The notes under the pieces were generated by a model. The model saw only the letters and a list, made by a program, of their open reading frames with translations, did not search any database and was not told the DNA's origin. From assembly GCA_024742655.1 (NCBI GenBank), contig JANSYB010000036.1, forward strand, positions 1 through 9,853: DNA of 9,853 bases, in the 5' to 3' direction. Made by a program: the position numbers and the translations under genes. Shown in pieces: positions 1 to 5,729 of this stretch (positions are counted from its first letter, which is position 1; every line of letters starts with the position of its first letter). This DNA comes from Paracoccaceae bacterium. GTDB lineage: Bacteria; Pseudomonadota; Alphaproteobacteria; Rhodobacterales; Rhodobacteraceae.

Positions 1-176
1 AGGTCGATCAGGCGCTTGCCCGACATGTCGTAAAGACAATAGCCCTCGCGCCGGTCGATCACCATCGGCGTACCGGCGTCGGTCCAGAACCTGACCTTGC
101 CCGGGTTCCAGTACTCGGCGGCCTTCTGAAGAAGGTCTTCCTTCGAATCGAAGGAAAAGAATCCGTAGTTGAACAC
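1..176 (-). CDS. Class III PLP aminotransferase, N-terminal fragment (runs off the window)
   Basis: Only the first 58 codons and part of the next are present; the gene continues beyond base 1. It begins with GTG at 176-174, preceded by an AAAGGGA ribosome site about six bases upstream. The fragment has an aromatic-rich start (VFNYGFFSF), then WNPGKVRFWTDAG around residues 23-35, and ends in GYCLYDMSGKRLIDL. That last stretch is the usual N-terminal signature of class III (omega-amino acid / GABA-type) aminotransferases, where G-x-x-LYD-x-x-G-x-x-x-IDL leads into the substrate-binding region. Such enzymes move an amino group between an amine or omega-amino acid and a keto acid using pyridoxal phosphate. 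The PLP lysine and most of the fold lie outside the window, so the substrate cannot be judged. It is divergent from the DeoR-type regulator, a common arrangement for a regulated catabolic gene. Class assignment is fairly secure; start and function less so. Confidence 0.72.
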   Translation of the reverse strand, partial: MFNYGFFSFDSKEDLLQKAAEYWNPGKVRFWTDAGTPMVIDRREGYCLYDMSGKRLID

Positions 177-319
177 GTGATTTCCCTTTGCAGCTGCGCA
201 AAAGGTACCACCGAATTTTTAACTTGCAACATTTTATGATGGAAGTCGGGCATTTTTATTTCATATTCCGCGCCAAAACCCATATAATAATGTAGAACTG
301 GGCAGGGAGAGCACGCCGG
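177..319. promoter_or_regulatory. AT-rich divergent intergenic region between aminotransferase and DeoR regulator
   Basis: This 143-bp region is clearly richer in A+T than its surroundings and must carry the promoters of both divergent genes. An imperfect inverted repeat, CCTTTGC (185-191) and GCAAAAGG (198-205) around AGCTGC with one unpaired A, sits just upstream of and partly over the aminotransferase ribosome site. That position would suit an operator for the adjacent DeoR-family regulator. A TTGCAA palindrome lies at 224-229. For the minus-strand gene I see only weak promoter candidates, such as TTGCAA with a poor -10 about 16 bases further on. The operator role is inference from position and symmetry. 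Confidence 0.5.
260..288 (+). promoter_or_regulatory. Probable sigma-70 promoter of the DeoR-family regulator
   Basis: A perfect TATAAT -10 box lies at 283-288 and a TTCATA box (4 of 6 matches to TTGACA) at 260-265, spaced 17 bases apart. Transcription would start near 294-296, giving an untranslated leader of about 25 bases that contains the AGGGAG ribosome site at 304-309. A consensus -10 with ideal spacing in an AT-rich gap is good evidence, but no transcript start is known. Confidence 0.6.
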
Positions 320-1087
320 ATGTCAAAAAAGATTCAACGGCATGACCAGATTCTGAACGTGCTGGAAAGCAGCCCGTCGATGCGGGTCAGCGAACTCGCC
401 TCGGAATTGGGCGTGTCGGCGGAAACCGTCCGGCGCGACCTGGCAGAGCTGGATGAGACGGGTCGGATCAAGCGAACCTATGGCGGGGCCGTACGCACCA
501 AGACTTTCGAGCCGGCGCTGGCCGAACGATCCCAGCTGTATATCCGCGAACGCGAGGACATCGCGCGCCTCGCGGTTGAGCGCGTTGGCGATGCCGACAA
601 TCTGTTTATCGGTGGCGGCGCCACCATGTTGCATTTCGCGCGGGCGCTGCGGGCGGTCGAACGGCCGCTGACCGTGTTGACGCCGGCCTTCAGCATCGCG
701 ACCGAACTGTCGACCAACCCCCAGATTCAGGTGATGGCCCTGCCCGGCATCGTGGAGCCCAAGGAGGGGCTGGTTTACGGGGCCGAAACCATAAAGTGCA
801 TCAAGCAGTTCCGCACGTCCCTGGCCGTTGTCGGGGCCTCGGGCGTTGACGAGCGCGGTGTCAGCGAGGCGCTGCTGCATGCCGCGCAGGTCTATGCGGC
901 CATGATCGAGGCGGCGGACGAGACACTTGTACTGGCCGACGCCTCGAAATTCGGCAACCGCTCCCTTCAGCAGATCCTGCACTGGCGCAAGAATGTAAGC
1001 CTTATTACGGACACCGGCCCACCCGCGCCACTGCTGGATGCCATCGCGCAAAGTGGCGCAGAGTTGATCGCGGCTGATACGGCATGA
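320..1087 (+). CDS. DeoR/GlpR-family transcriptional regulator
   Basis: This 255-residue protein has the standard length and layout of DeoR-family repressors. Residues 6-58 form the N-terminal winged helix-turn-helix: MRVSELASELGVSAETVRRD (21-40) is the helix-turn-helix, followed by the family motif RIKRTYGGA. Residues about 77-235 are the DeoR C-terminal sensor domain, a ribose-5-phosphate-isomerase-like fold, with FIGGGATM (97-103), LPGIVEPKEGLVYG, VGASGVDERGVSE (171-183) and DASKFG (207-212). Family members usually bind phosphorylated sugars or related phosphorylated intermediates and repress a nearby catabolic operon. The ATG at 320 has AGGGAG about ten bases upstream. It is divergent from the aminotransferase and is the only regulator in the window, so it is the best candidate to control that gene and perhaps the dehydratase; this is inference from position. 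The 3' end converges on the NUDIX gene with an 11-bp gap. Confidence 0.93.
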   Translation: MSKKIQRHDQILNVLESSPSMRVSELASELGVSAETVRRDLAELDETGRIKRTYGGAVRTKTFEPALAERSQLYIREREDIARLAVERVGDADNLFIGGGATMLHFARALRAVERPLTVLTPAFSIATELSTNPQIQVMALPGIVEPKEGLVYGAETIKCIKQFRTSLAVVGASGVDERGVSEALLHAAQVYAAMIEAADETLVLADASKFGNRSLQQILHWRKNVSLITDTGPPAPLLDAIAQSGAELIAADTA

Positions 1088-1088
1088 C

Positions 1089-1111
1089 GGACGGGTGCCT
1101 AAATTCCGTCC
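1089..1111. terminator. Possible bidirectional hairpin between convergent genes
   Basis: GGACGG (1089-1094) and CCGTCC (1106-1111) form a perfect six-base inverted repeat around an 11-base loop. It sits exactly at the junction of the convergent regulator and NUDIX genes and overlaps the NUDIX stop codon. There is no run of T on either side, so it is not a classical intrinsic terminator. The position suggests a termination or mRNA 3'-end role. Confidence 0.3.
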
Positions 1112-1545
1112 ATCAGCACGGCGCGCACGAACGCCCGATCACCGGCATTGGTCAACAGCTGTGTCGCCTTGGCGGGGCTGGCCCAGATCAAGCTGTGTTC
1201 GGCGTGCTGCGGCGCCGAGATCTGTCGCACAGGGCGGGCAAGGTAAAGGCTGCAGATCTTTTCGGCCCACATGTCATATTCGGGGATGTAGCCGTATTGA
1301 CGATAGCGCCCCAGCAGCCGCGCCGGCCCGATCGTCCAGCCGGTTTCCTCCCGCACCTCGCGGTGCAGGGCGCGCAGCGGCGCCTCCCCCGGATCAAGCC
1401 CACCGCCTGGCAATTGCAATTCGGGCACCGGCTCGCTTTGGAATGTCAGCAGCACCCGACCGCGCAATGGCAGGATCGCATAAGCCCCCGGCCGCCTGCG
1501 ATAAACCTGCGTGGATGCCGGTCGCGGGCCATGGATCGGAATCAT
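1099..1545 (-). CDS. NUDIX hydrolase family protein
   Basis: A 148-residue protein with a perfect Nudix box at residues 48-70: G-x5-E (G48, E54), seven residues, then R62-E63-V-R-E66-E67-T-G-W. The REVREE glutamates bind the catalytic divalent metal. Nudix enzymes hydrolyse a nucleoside diphosphate linked to another group (NTPs, ADP-ribose, NADH, dinucleotide polyphosphates); the exact substrate cannot be read here. An open frame extends upstream to 1674, but I chose the ATG at 1545-1543 because AAAGGGGAAAG lies about seven bases upstream and because a start further up would overlap the divergent dehydratase. The residues before the box, AYAILPLRGRVLL, are the usual first beta-strands. It is a single-domain member. 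Its place between regulator and dehydratase may be incidental, or it may serve housekeeping of a phosphorylated or nucleotide metabolite. Confidence 0.93.
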   Translation of the reverse strand: MIPIHGPRPASTQVYRRRPGAYAILPLRGRVLLTFQSEPVPELQLPGGGLDPGEAPLRALHREVREETGWTIGPARLLGRYRQYGYIPEYDMWAEKICSLYLARPVRQISAPQHAEHSLIWASPAKATQLLTNAGDRAFVRAVLMDGI

Positions 1546-1666
1546 GCCGGCCTTTCCCCTTTCTTGCCACCACGCCCACCAAACCCGCTTGCCCGTTTGA
1601 AAACAAGCCCGGCCCGGCCACCGTTGACGCCACATGGCCGGCCCGCGACAGGAGACGCATGACGTC
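1546..1666. promoter_or_regulatory. Divergent promoter region of NUDIX and dehydratase genes
   Basis: These 121 bases must hold the start signals of both divergent genes. GCTTG (1588-1592) and CAAGC (1605-1609) form a five-base inverted repeat around a 12-base, A-rich loop, a possible operator half-site pair. I found no convincing -35/-10 pair for either strand; the nearest -35-like boxes on plus (TTGAAA near 1600, TTGACG near 1624) lack a matching -10. The dehydratase may therefore depend on an activator or an alternative sigma factor. Confidence 0.35.
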
Positions 1667-1670
1667 ATGA
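1650..1670 (+). promoter_or_regulatory. Dehydratase translation start: three-codon upstream ORF, ATGA junction and 12-bp palindrome
   Basis: AGGAG (1650-1654) is followed at ideal spacing by an ATG at 1659. That ATG opens only ATG-ACG-TCA-TGA (Met-Thr-Ser-stop, 1659-1670). Its TGA overlaps the ATG at 1667 that begins the dehydratase frame, forming an ATGA junction typical of stop-and-restart translational coupling. The same bases form a perfect 12-bp palindrome, CATGACGTCATG (1658-1669), centred on the TGACGTCA core. Alternatively the ribosome site may serve 1667 directly at a long spacing of 12 bases. The arrangement is plain in the sequence; its function is inference. Confidence 0.5.
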
Positions 1671-3949
1671 CCAACAGCCCGAGCTATGACGCCAATCGCT
1701 GGCGACGCTTTGATGACTGGGACAATCGCCCGTTGCGGCAGGACCAGTTCGCGGTCGAGGACCCGGAAAACGGATTTTCCGCCTTCGCCGGTGCGGCCGA
1801 TCCCAGACCGGGCCTGACGATCCTGGGCGGACAGGTCACCGAGATGGACGGCGTGCCGGCCGAAGAGTTCGACATGATCGACGCCTTCATCGCCACCTAT
1901 CACATCGATCCCCACATCGCCGAGGAGGCGATGGCGATCCCCTCTTCCGATCTGGCACGGATGCTGGTGGACATGAACGTGCCGCGCACCGCGTTGACGC
2001 GCCTTGCGCGGGGCCTGACCCCCGCCAAGCTGGCCGAGGCGGTGGCGCAACTGAACGCGATGGAAATCGCGTTCGCCTATTCCAAGATGCGCGCGCGCAA
2101 GACACCCGGCAACCAGGCCCATGTCACCAACGCCAAGGACGACCCGCTGCAACTGGCCGCGGATGCCGCGATCGCGGTGGCGCTCGGCTTTGACGAGATC
2201 GAGACCACCATGCGGGTGGCACGCAATTCGTGGTCCAATGCGCTCGCCTGCTGCGTGGGCTCCGCCGTGGGACGGGCCGGAACGCTGTTCCAATGCTCCA
2301 GCGAAGAGGCCGAGGAACTCGAGATCGGTATGGCCGGGTTCACCTCCTACGCCGAAACGGTCTCGGTCTACGGCACCGAAAGCGCGTTCATCGATGGCGA
2401 TGACACGCCCTGGTCCAAGGCATGGCTGGCCGCGGCCTATGCCTCGCGCGGGATCAAGATGCGCTGCACCTCGGGGGCGGCGGCCGAACTGTTGATGGGG
2501 TTTCATGAGGCCAAATCGCTGCTTTACCTCGAGGCGCGATGTCTGTGTCTGCAAAGGGGCATGGGCTCACAGGGCACCCAGAACGGCGGTATCGACGGCG
2601 CACCGCTCGCCTCGTCCATTCCCGGCGGGGTGCGCGAGATCATGGCCGAGAACCTGATCGCCGTCTGGCTCGATCTGGAATGCGCCTCGGGCAATGACGC
2701 GCGGCATTCGGAATCGGATATGCGGGTGGCGGCCAAGGTCCTGCCTTACCTGATTGGCGGGTCCGACCTGATCTGCTCTGGCTTTGGCAGCATCCTGAAA
2801 TACGACAACTCGTTCAATCCATCGTCCTTCAATGGCGAGGAACTGGAGGAATTCCTTGTCCTGCAGCGCGATTTCGAGGCCGATGGCGGTCTGACCTCGG
2901 TGGAAGACGCCCGCGCGCTGGACCTGCGGCGGCGCGCCATCGACGCGCTGTCCTTTGTGCTGAACGATCTCGGGCTGGCCACCGCGACCACCGCCATGAA
3001 ACGCTCTGTCGCGGTGGCATCCGGCTCCAACGATACCGACAGCTTCGCCCCGCGCGACGTTGCGCTGATCAGCGACAAGATACGCGCCAATGCCGTTGAC
3101 GTGCTTGACGTCATCCGCTCTCTCCACCGGGGGGGGTTTACAGAAGAAGCCGAAAACCTGCTTTTCCTGATCAAGCTGCGGGTGTCGGGCGACTATCTGC
3201 AGACATCTGCGATCGTGCGTGACGGCCACGTGATCAGTGCGATCAACGACCCCAACGACTATAGCGGCCCCGGTTCCGGTTATCGCCTGACCGACCAGCG
3301 ACGCGAGGAACTGGTCGCCATCCGTGATGTGCTAAACCGTGAGGAAGTACTGCGCGCCGAGGCGGTCAGCGAAATGAGCGAAGCGAAGTCGATCCGCTAT
3401 CAGTCAATGGGCCCGGCTATGCCTGGCACCACGGCCCACGAGATCGTCGTCGGCGTCAGCCCGGGTTTTGGCTCCAAGATTTTTCGCACACTCGCCGGCC
3501 ACCGTCTCAGCGCCGTGCTGCGGGCGCTGGAAACCGGGATCGAGCGCGGAGGCGGGACCATGCGCCTGGTCCGGTTCTGGCATACCGCCGACACATCGTT
3601 CCTTGGCCTCAGCGCGGCATGCCTGTCGGGTTCTGGCGTGGGGATCGGCCTGCAATCCAAGGGCACGGCCGTCATTCACCAGAAGGACCGTCTTCCGCAC
3701 AACAATCTCGAACTGTTCTCAAACGCGCCAATCACGACACTGGAACATTACGAACAGTTGGGATTCAACGCCACGGTCTATGCCGGCGACGCACTGCCCG
3801 AACCGGTGGTGGTCCCGACAAGGGGCGAGGCGCTTGGCGCGCGTTTCCATGCCCGTGTCGCACTGACCTACGCGATCGAGACAGCGATGACAGAAGACAA
3901 TTCATCGCCCGAAGACCTCAAAATCACGTTCCTGGAGCAGAGCACATGA
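1667..3949 (+). CDS. Adenosylcobalamin-dependent diol/glycerol dehydratase, fused large and medium subunits
   Basis: A 760-residue protein joining the alpha subunit (PduC/DhaB-type, residues 14-555) and the beta subunit (PduD/DhaC-type, about 588-756) of a B12 radical dehydratase. The enzyme converts a 1,2-diol to the corresponding aldehyde, with loss of water, by 5'-deoxyadenosyl radical chemistry. The alpha half contains RKTPGNQAHVTN (144-155), GMAGFTSYAETVSVYGTE (221-238), DGDDTPWSK (243-251), RGMGSQGTQNGG (297-308), LDLECASGND (335-344) and LTPAK (118-122). Compared from memory with Klebsiella oxytoca, Gln141, His143, Glu170, Glu221, Gln296, Asp335 and Ser362 all align at +9 as Q150, H152, E179, E230, Q305, D344 and S371, so metal and substrate-hydroxyl contacts are intact. 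Ser301 and Gln336 are replaced by D310 and A345. The beta half has AHEIVVGVSPGFG (590-602) and SGSGVGIGLQSKGTAVIHQ (655-671). The linker is about 30 residues. I chose 1667 because homology starts near residue 11; ATG 1634 lacks a ribosome site. Confidence 0.95.
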   Translation: MTNSPSYDANRWRRFDDWDNRPLRQDQFAVEDPENGFSAFAGAADPRPGLTILGGQVTEMDGVPAEEFDMIDAFIATYHIDPHIAEEAMAIPSSDLARMLVDMNVPRTALTRLARGLTPAKLAEAVAQLNAMEIAFAYSKMRARKTPGNQAHVTNAKDDPLQLAADAAIAVALGFDEIETTMRVARNSWSNALACCVGSAVGRAGTLFQCSSEEAEELEIGMAGFTSYAETVSVYGTESAFIDGDDTPWSKAWLAAAYASRGIKMRCTSGAAAELLMGFHEAKSLLYLEARCLCLQRGMGSQGTQNGGIDGAPLASSIPGGVREIMAENLIAVWLDLECASGNDARHSESDMRVAAKVLPYLIGGSDLICSGFGSILKYDNSFNPSSFNGEELEEFLVLQRDFEADGGLTSVEDARALDLRRRAIDALSFVLNDLGLATATTAMKRSVAVASGSNDTDSFAPRDVALISDKIRANAVDVLDVIRSLHRGGFTEEAENLLFLIKLRVSGDYLQTSAIVRDGHVISAINDPNDYSGPGSGYRLTDQRREELVAIRDVLNREEVLRAEAVSEMSEAKSIRYQSMGPAMPGTTAHEIVVGVSPGFGSKIFRTLAGHRLSAVLRALETGIERGGGTMRLVRFWHTADTSFLGLSAACLSGSGVGIGLQSKGTAVIHQKDRLPHNNLELFSNAPITTLEHYEQLGFNATVYAGDALPEPVVVPTRGEALGARFHARVALTYAIETAMTEDNSSPEDLKITFLEQST

Positions 3950-4371
3950 CCGACAAGCTGCATGCAAAGGATTATCCAATCGCCGAAACCCGCCCCGAGC
4001 GAGTGCTGGGGCAACGGGGCAAACCGCTGGCCAGCCTGACCCTCGAAGCGGTGATGGACGGTGACGTCGGCATGGAAGACCTGCGCATCACCCCACAGGC
4101 CCTGCTGCAACAGGCTCAGATTGCCAAGTCGGTGGGGCGCACGGCGCTGGCCGGCAACCTTGAGCGCGCCGCCGAAATGACCGGCATTCCCCAAGCCGAG
4201 GTTATGCAAATCTACGAACTGCTGCGCCCTGGTCGCACGAAGTCCAAGCAAGAGCTACTGGACACTGCGCAGCGCATCAGGTCGAACCATAAGGCGGATC
4301 TGCTTGCCTCGTTCATCGAAGAGGCCGCGGAATTCTACGAAAAGCGCGGGCTCTTTCGAAAAAGGTACTGA
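3946..4371 (+). CDS. Diol/glycerol dehydratase small (gamma) subunit
   Basis: A 141-residue protein matching the PduE/DhaE gamma subunit of B12-dependent diol dehydratase. It has the typical start DYPIAETRPERVLGQRGKPL (9-28), then LTLEAVMDGDVGMEDLRITP (31-50), LLQQAQIAKSVGR (53-65), GNLERAAEMTGIP (69-81) and IYELLRPGRTKSKQELL (88-104). The C-terminal helices EEAAEFYEKRGLFRKRY close the chain. In known structures the gamma subunit packs against alpha, and the holoenzyme is an (alpha-beta-gamma) dimer; here it would pair with the fused alpha-beta chain. The ATG overlaps the TGA of the fused subunit as ATGA (3946-3949), and CCTGGAGCAGAG just upstream can serve as ribosome site, so the two are translationally coupled. 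An open frame extends upstream to 3619 but lies inside the previous gene and is not used. The family assignment is firm; no other dehydratase gene follows. Confidence 0.95.
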   Translation: MTDKLHAKDYPIAETRPERVLGQRGKPLASLTLEAVMDGDVGMEDLRITPQALLQQAQIAKSVGRTALAGNLERAAEMTGIPQAEVMQIYELLRPGRTKSKQELLDTAQRIRSNHKADLLASFIEEAAEFYEKRGLFRKRY

Positions 4372-4653
4372 TCTCAAAGGCCATGCGCTTGATCACTCGG
4401 CACAAGACGTGCCTGTGCGCGTTTTGAAGACGCGTGTTTCGTTGGGACCCATTTGGAGGTCGATAAGGGAAACCACCGGGGCGATTGAGGTTAAGTCACG
4501 GGAAGAGGGATAAATCAGACCCGATACGGTCAATCGATCTCCGGCTTGCCAGGGATCGGGCCTTCGCCGGCAATCGGCAACCCAACGGTCAGCCCATTCT
4601 CCTTGGCCAAGTCGGTGACGCCAAGGCGCTTGCCGCACGGTCCGCGTGCGGGA
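4372..4653. other. Gap between dehydratase and OCD-family gene, no intact gene seen
   Basis: This stretch lies between two convergent gene ends and is less GC-rich in its left part. GCACA (4400-4404) and TGTGC (4414-4418) form a five-base inverted repeat 30 bases after the small-subunit stop, without a T run, so it is a poor terminator candidate. Short frames on both strands (for example 4393-4638 minus) have low-complexity composition and no recognisable domain, and I do not call them genes. The right half contains a possible coding relic, listed separately. The region could be a scar of a deletion or of a lost mobile element, but no insertion-sequence ends are visible. Confidence 0.4.
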
Positions 4654-4658
4654 TCAAA
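4530..4658 (-). pseudogene. Possible C-terminal coding relic downstream of the OCD-family gene
   Basis: On the minus strand, one base out of register with the OCD-family gene, a frame reads FDPARGPCGKRLGV, then TDLAKENGLTVGLPIAGEG, then PIPGKPEID and a TGA at 4532-4530. It has no start codon: a stop lies only a few codons before it. The composition is protein-like, with mixed hydrophobic and charged residues, glycine-proline turns and mostly G/C at third positions, unlike the neighbouring shadow frames. It could be the tail of a deleted gene, or a former C-terminal extension of the OCD-family protein cut off by a frameshift; that protein is, however, already of full family length. I do not recognise the family. 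Confidence 0.25.
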
Positions 4659-5595
4659 GACCTGCCGCCTGCTTCAGGATCGCGGCGGTAAAGACGTCCT
4701 GATGCGCACCGCCGATATTCTTGTAAACGGTAATCTCATCCTCGCTGGCACGCCCTGCGTCGCGTCCCTGCACCAGGCTGAACGCATCGCCCCAAATGTC
4801 GTCCCAGGCCAGTGCGCCGGCCGCCACTGGCAGCGTCAACTCGCCCACCTCGTCGCGCCCGCGGTCGCAGCAGGTAAAAACCGTTCCCCGCCGCATCGCA
4901 TCATCATCCGCCTCGCGCATGTCAGGCAGGTAGGACCCCACCAGATCGAGATGCGCGCCGGGTTTGAGCAATGCACCCTTTACGAGCGGCACGCGTGACA
5001 TGGTCACGCAACTGATCACATCGGCCTCGGCCACCGCGTCATCGAGATCCGGCGCGGCCTCGGCCTCGATCCCCCGTGAGCGCAGATCGGCGGCCAACGC
5101 CTCGGCTCTGGGCGCCGTGCGGTTCCAGATCCGCACACGGGCAATCGAGGGGCGCGCCGCCATATGCGCCATCGAAACATGCGGGCCCAATCCGCCCGCA
5201 CCCACCACAAGAAGGTCGCGCGGCGCGGGCGGGGCGAGAAGCGCCGTTCCAAGCCCGGAGATCGCAGCGGTCTTACGATAGGTCATCGCCTCGCCATCGG
5301 CCACCAGAACCGGCGCACCGGTTTCGGCATCGAACGCCGCCACGGCGCCAAGAACCGAACCGATCGGTGGGTCACGGTCACGGTTGGCCGGAAAGACACC
5401 GACCATCTTGACCACGATCAACCGGCCGCCCAACCAGCCGGGCAGCGTGACGAACATGTTGCCGGTTCCGTTCGGGTCTTCCGTGTAGACACCATCACCG
5501 GCAGGCATTTCGCCCTCATGCATCTCTTGCAGGGCGGGGATCAGCTCCGCATAGGGCAGCAACCGGTGGACGGTTTCGGCATCGAACATCTGCAT
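4654..5595 (-). CDS. Ornithine cyclodeaminase / mu-crystallin family protein
   Basis: A 313-residue protein of usual family length. The N-terminal half carries the substrate domain, with GRLIVVKMVGVFP (57-69; K63 matches the family's active-site lysine) and MTYRKTAAISGLGT (104-117). Here Lys108 stands where ornithine cyclodeaminase has the substrate-binding Arg of its RTAA motif. The Rossmann motif VVGAGGLG (130-137) binds NAD(P). It is followed by VRIWNRT, DVISCVTMS (192-200), LVGSYLPDMREAD (218-230) and ITVYKNIGGAHQD (288-300). Family members deaminate ornithine to proline, reduce cyclic ketimines, or act as alanine or N-methyl amino acid dehydrogenases. The SYLPDMRE motif resembles the mu-crystallin/ketimine reductase side, so a true cyclodeaminase role is doubtful. 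The ATG at 5595 has AAAGGAG about seven bases upstream. It is divergent from the demethylase-like flavoenzyme, suggesting shared control and linked amine metabolism. Confidence 0.92.
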   Translation of the reverse strand: MQMFDAETVHRLLPYAELIPALQEMHEGEMPAGDGVYTEDPNGTGNMFVTLPGWLGGRLIVVKMVGVFPANRDRDPPIGSVLGAVAAFDAETGAPVLVADGEAMTYRKTAAISGLGTALLAPPAPRDLLVVGAGGLGPHVSMAHMAARPSIARVRIWNRTAPRAEALAADLRSRGIEAEAAPDLDDAVAEADVISCVTMSRVPLVKGALLKPGAHLDLVGSYLPDMREADDDAMRRGTVFTCCDRGRDEVGELTLPVAAGALAWDDIWGDAFSLVQGRDAGRASEDEITVYKNIGGAHQDVFTAAILKQAAGL

Positions 5596-5729
5596 GGCAC
5601 ATCTCCTTTGGAAAGGGGGGCGGGTCCCCCTACCCTACAACCCTGCGCCGGGATGCCAAATTTCCTTTGCCCCAGGCGCGTGCTCTTGTCAGACTTGGCC
5701 CAAGCCATCCCAAAGCAAGGAACCCAGCC
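5596..5729. promoter_or_regulatory. Divergent control region of OCD-family and flavoenzyme genes
   Basis: The 134-bp gap holds both start regions. CTTGG (5694-5698), C, CCAAG (5700-5704) is a perfect 11-bp inverted repeat about 25 bases before the flavoenzyme start, a candidate operator. GGGGGG (5615-5620), CGGGT and CCCCC (5626-5630) can form a short stable hairpin in the leader of the OCD-family mRNA, just before its AAAGGAG ribosome site. For that gene a weak promoter can be read on the minus strand: TTGGCA, 16 bases, then TAGGGT. No good promoter for the flavoenzyme is visible. Functions are inferred from position. Confidence 0.35.

Noticed and set aside
323..1051. 242-codon minus-strand frame opposite the DeoR-type regulator
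   Set aside because: The plus-strand frame has a full DeoR architecture, promoter and ribosome site; the antisense frame has none.
1634..1666. Upstream ATG at 1634 as the dehydratase start
   Set aside because: No ribosome site precedes it and the 11 extra residues do not match the family's N-terminus; 1667 fits better, although 1634 cannot be excluded.
1084..1670. Two plus-strand frames of about 190 codons opposite the NUDIX gene
   Set aside because: The minus strand has a perfect Nudix box; the plus frames are proline/arginine-rich and without motifs.
1546..1674. Longer NUDIX start at 1674
   Set aside because: It would add 43 tryptophan/arginine-rich residues, overlap the dehydratase start and ignore the strong ribosome site before 1545.
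1394..2554. 386-codon open frame on the minus strand across the dehydratase and NUDIX genes
   Set aside because: It overlaps two clear genes, has no recognisable motif and its composition is typical of antisense frames in GC-rich DNA.
1667..4371. Bacterial microcompartment (pdu-type) operon
   Set aside because: No shell protein, aldehyde dehydrogenase or encapsulation peptide is visible in the window; only the dehydratase subunits are present.
4372..4530. Insertion-sequence remnant in the gap after the small subunit
   Set aside because: No terminal inverted repeats, target duplication or transposase motif could be read; only a vague difference in composition.
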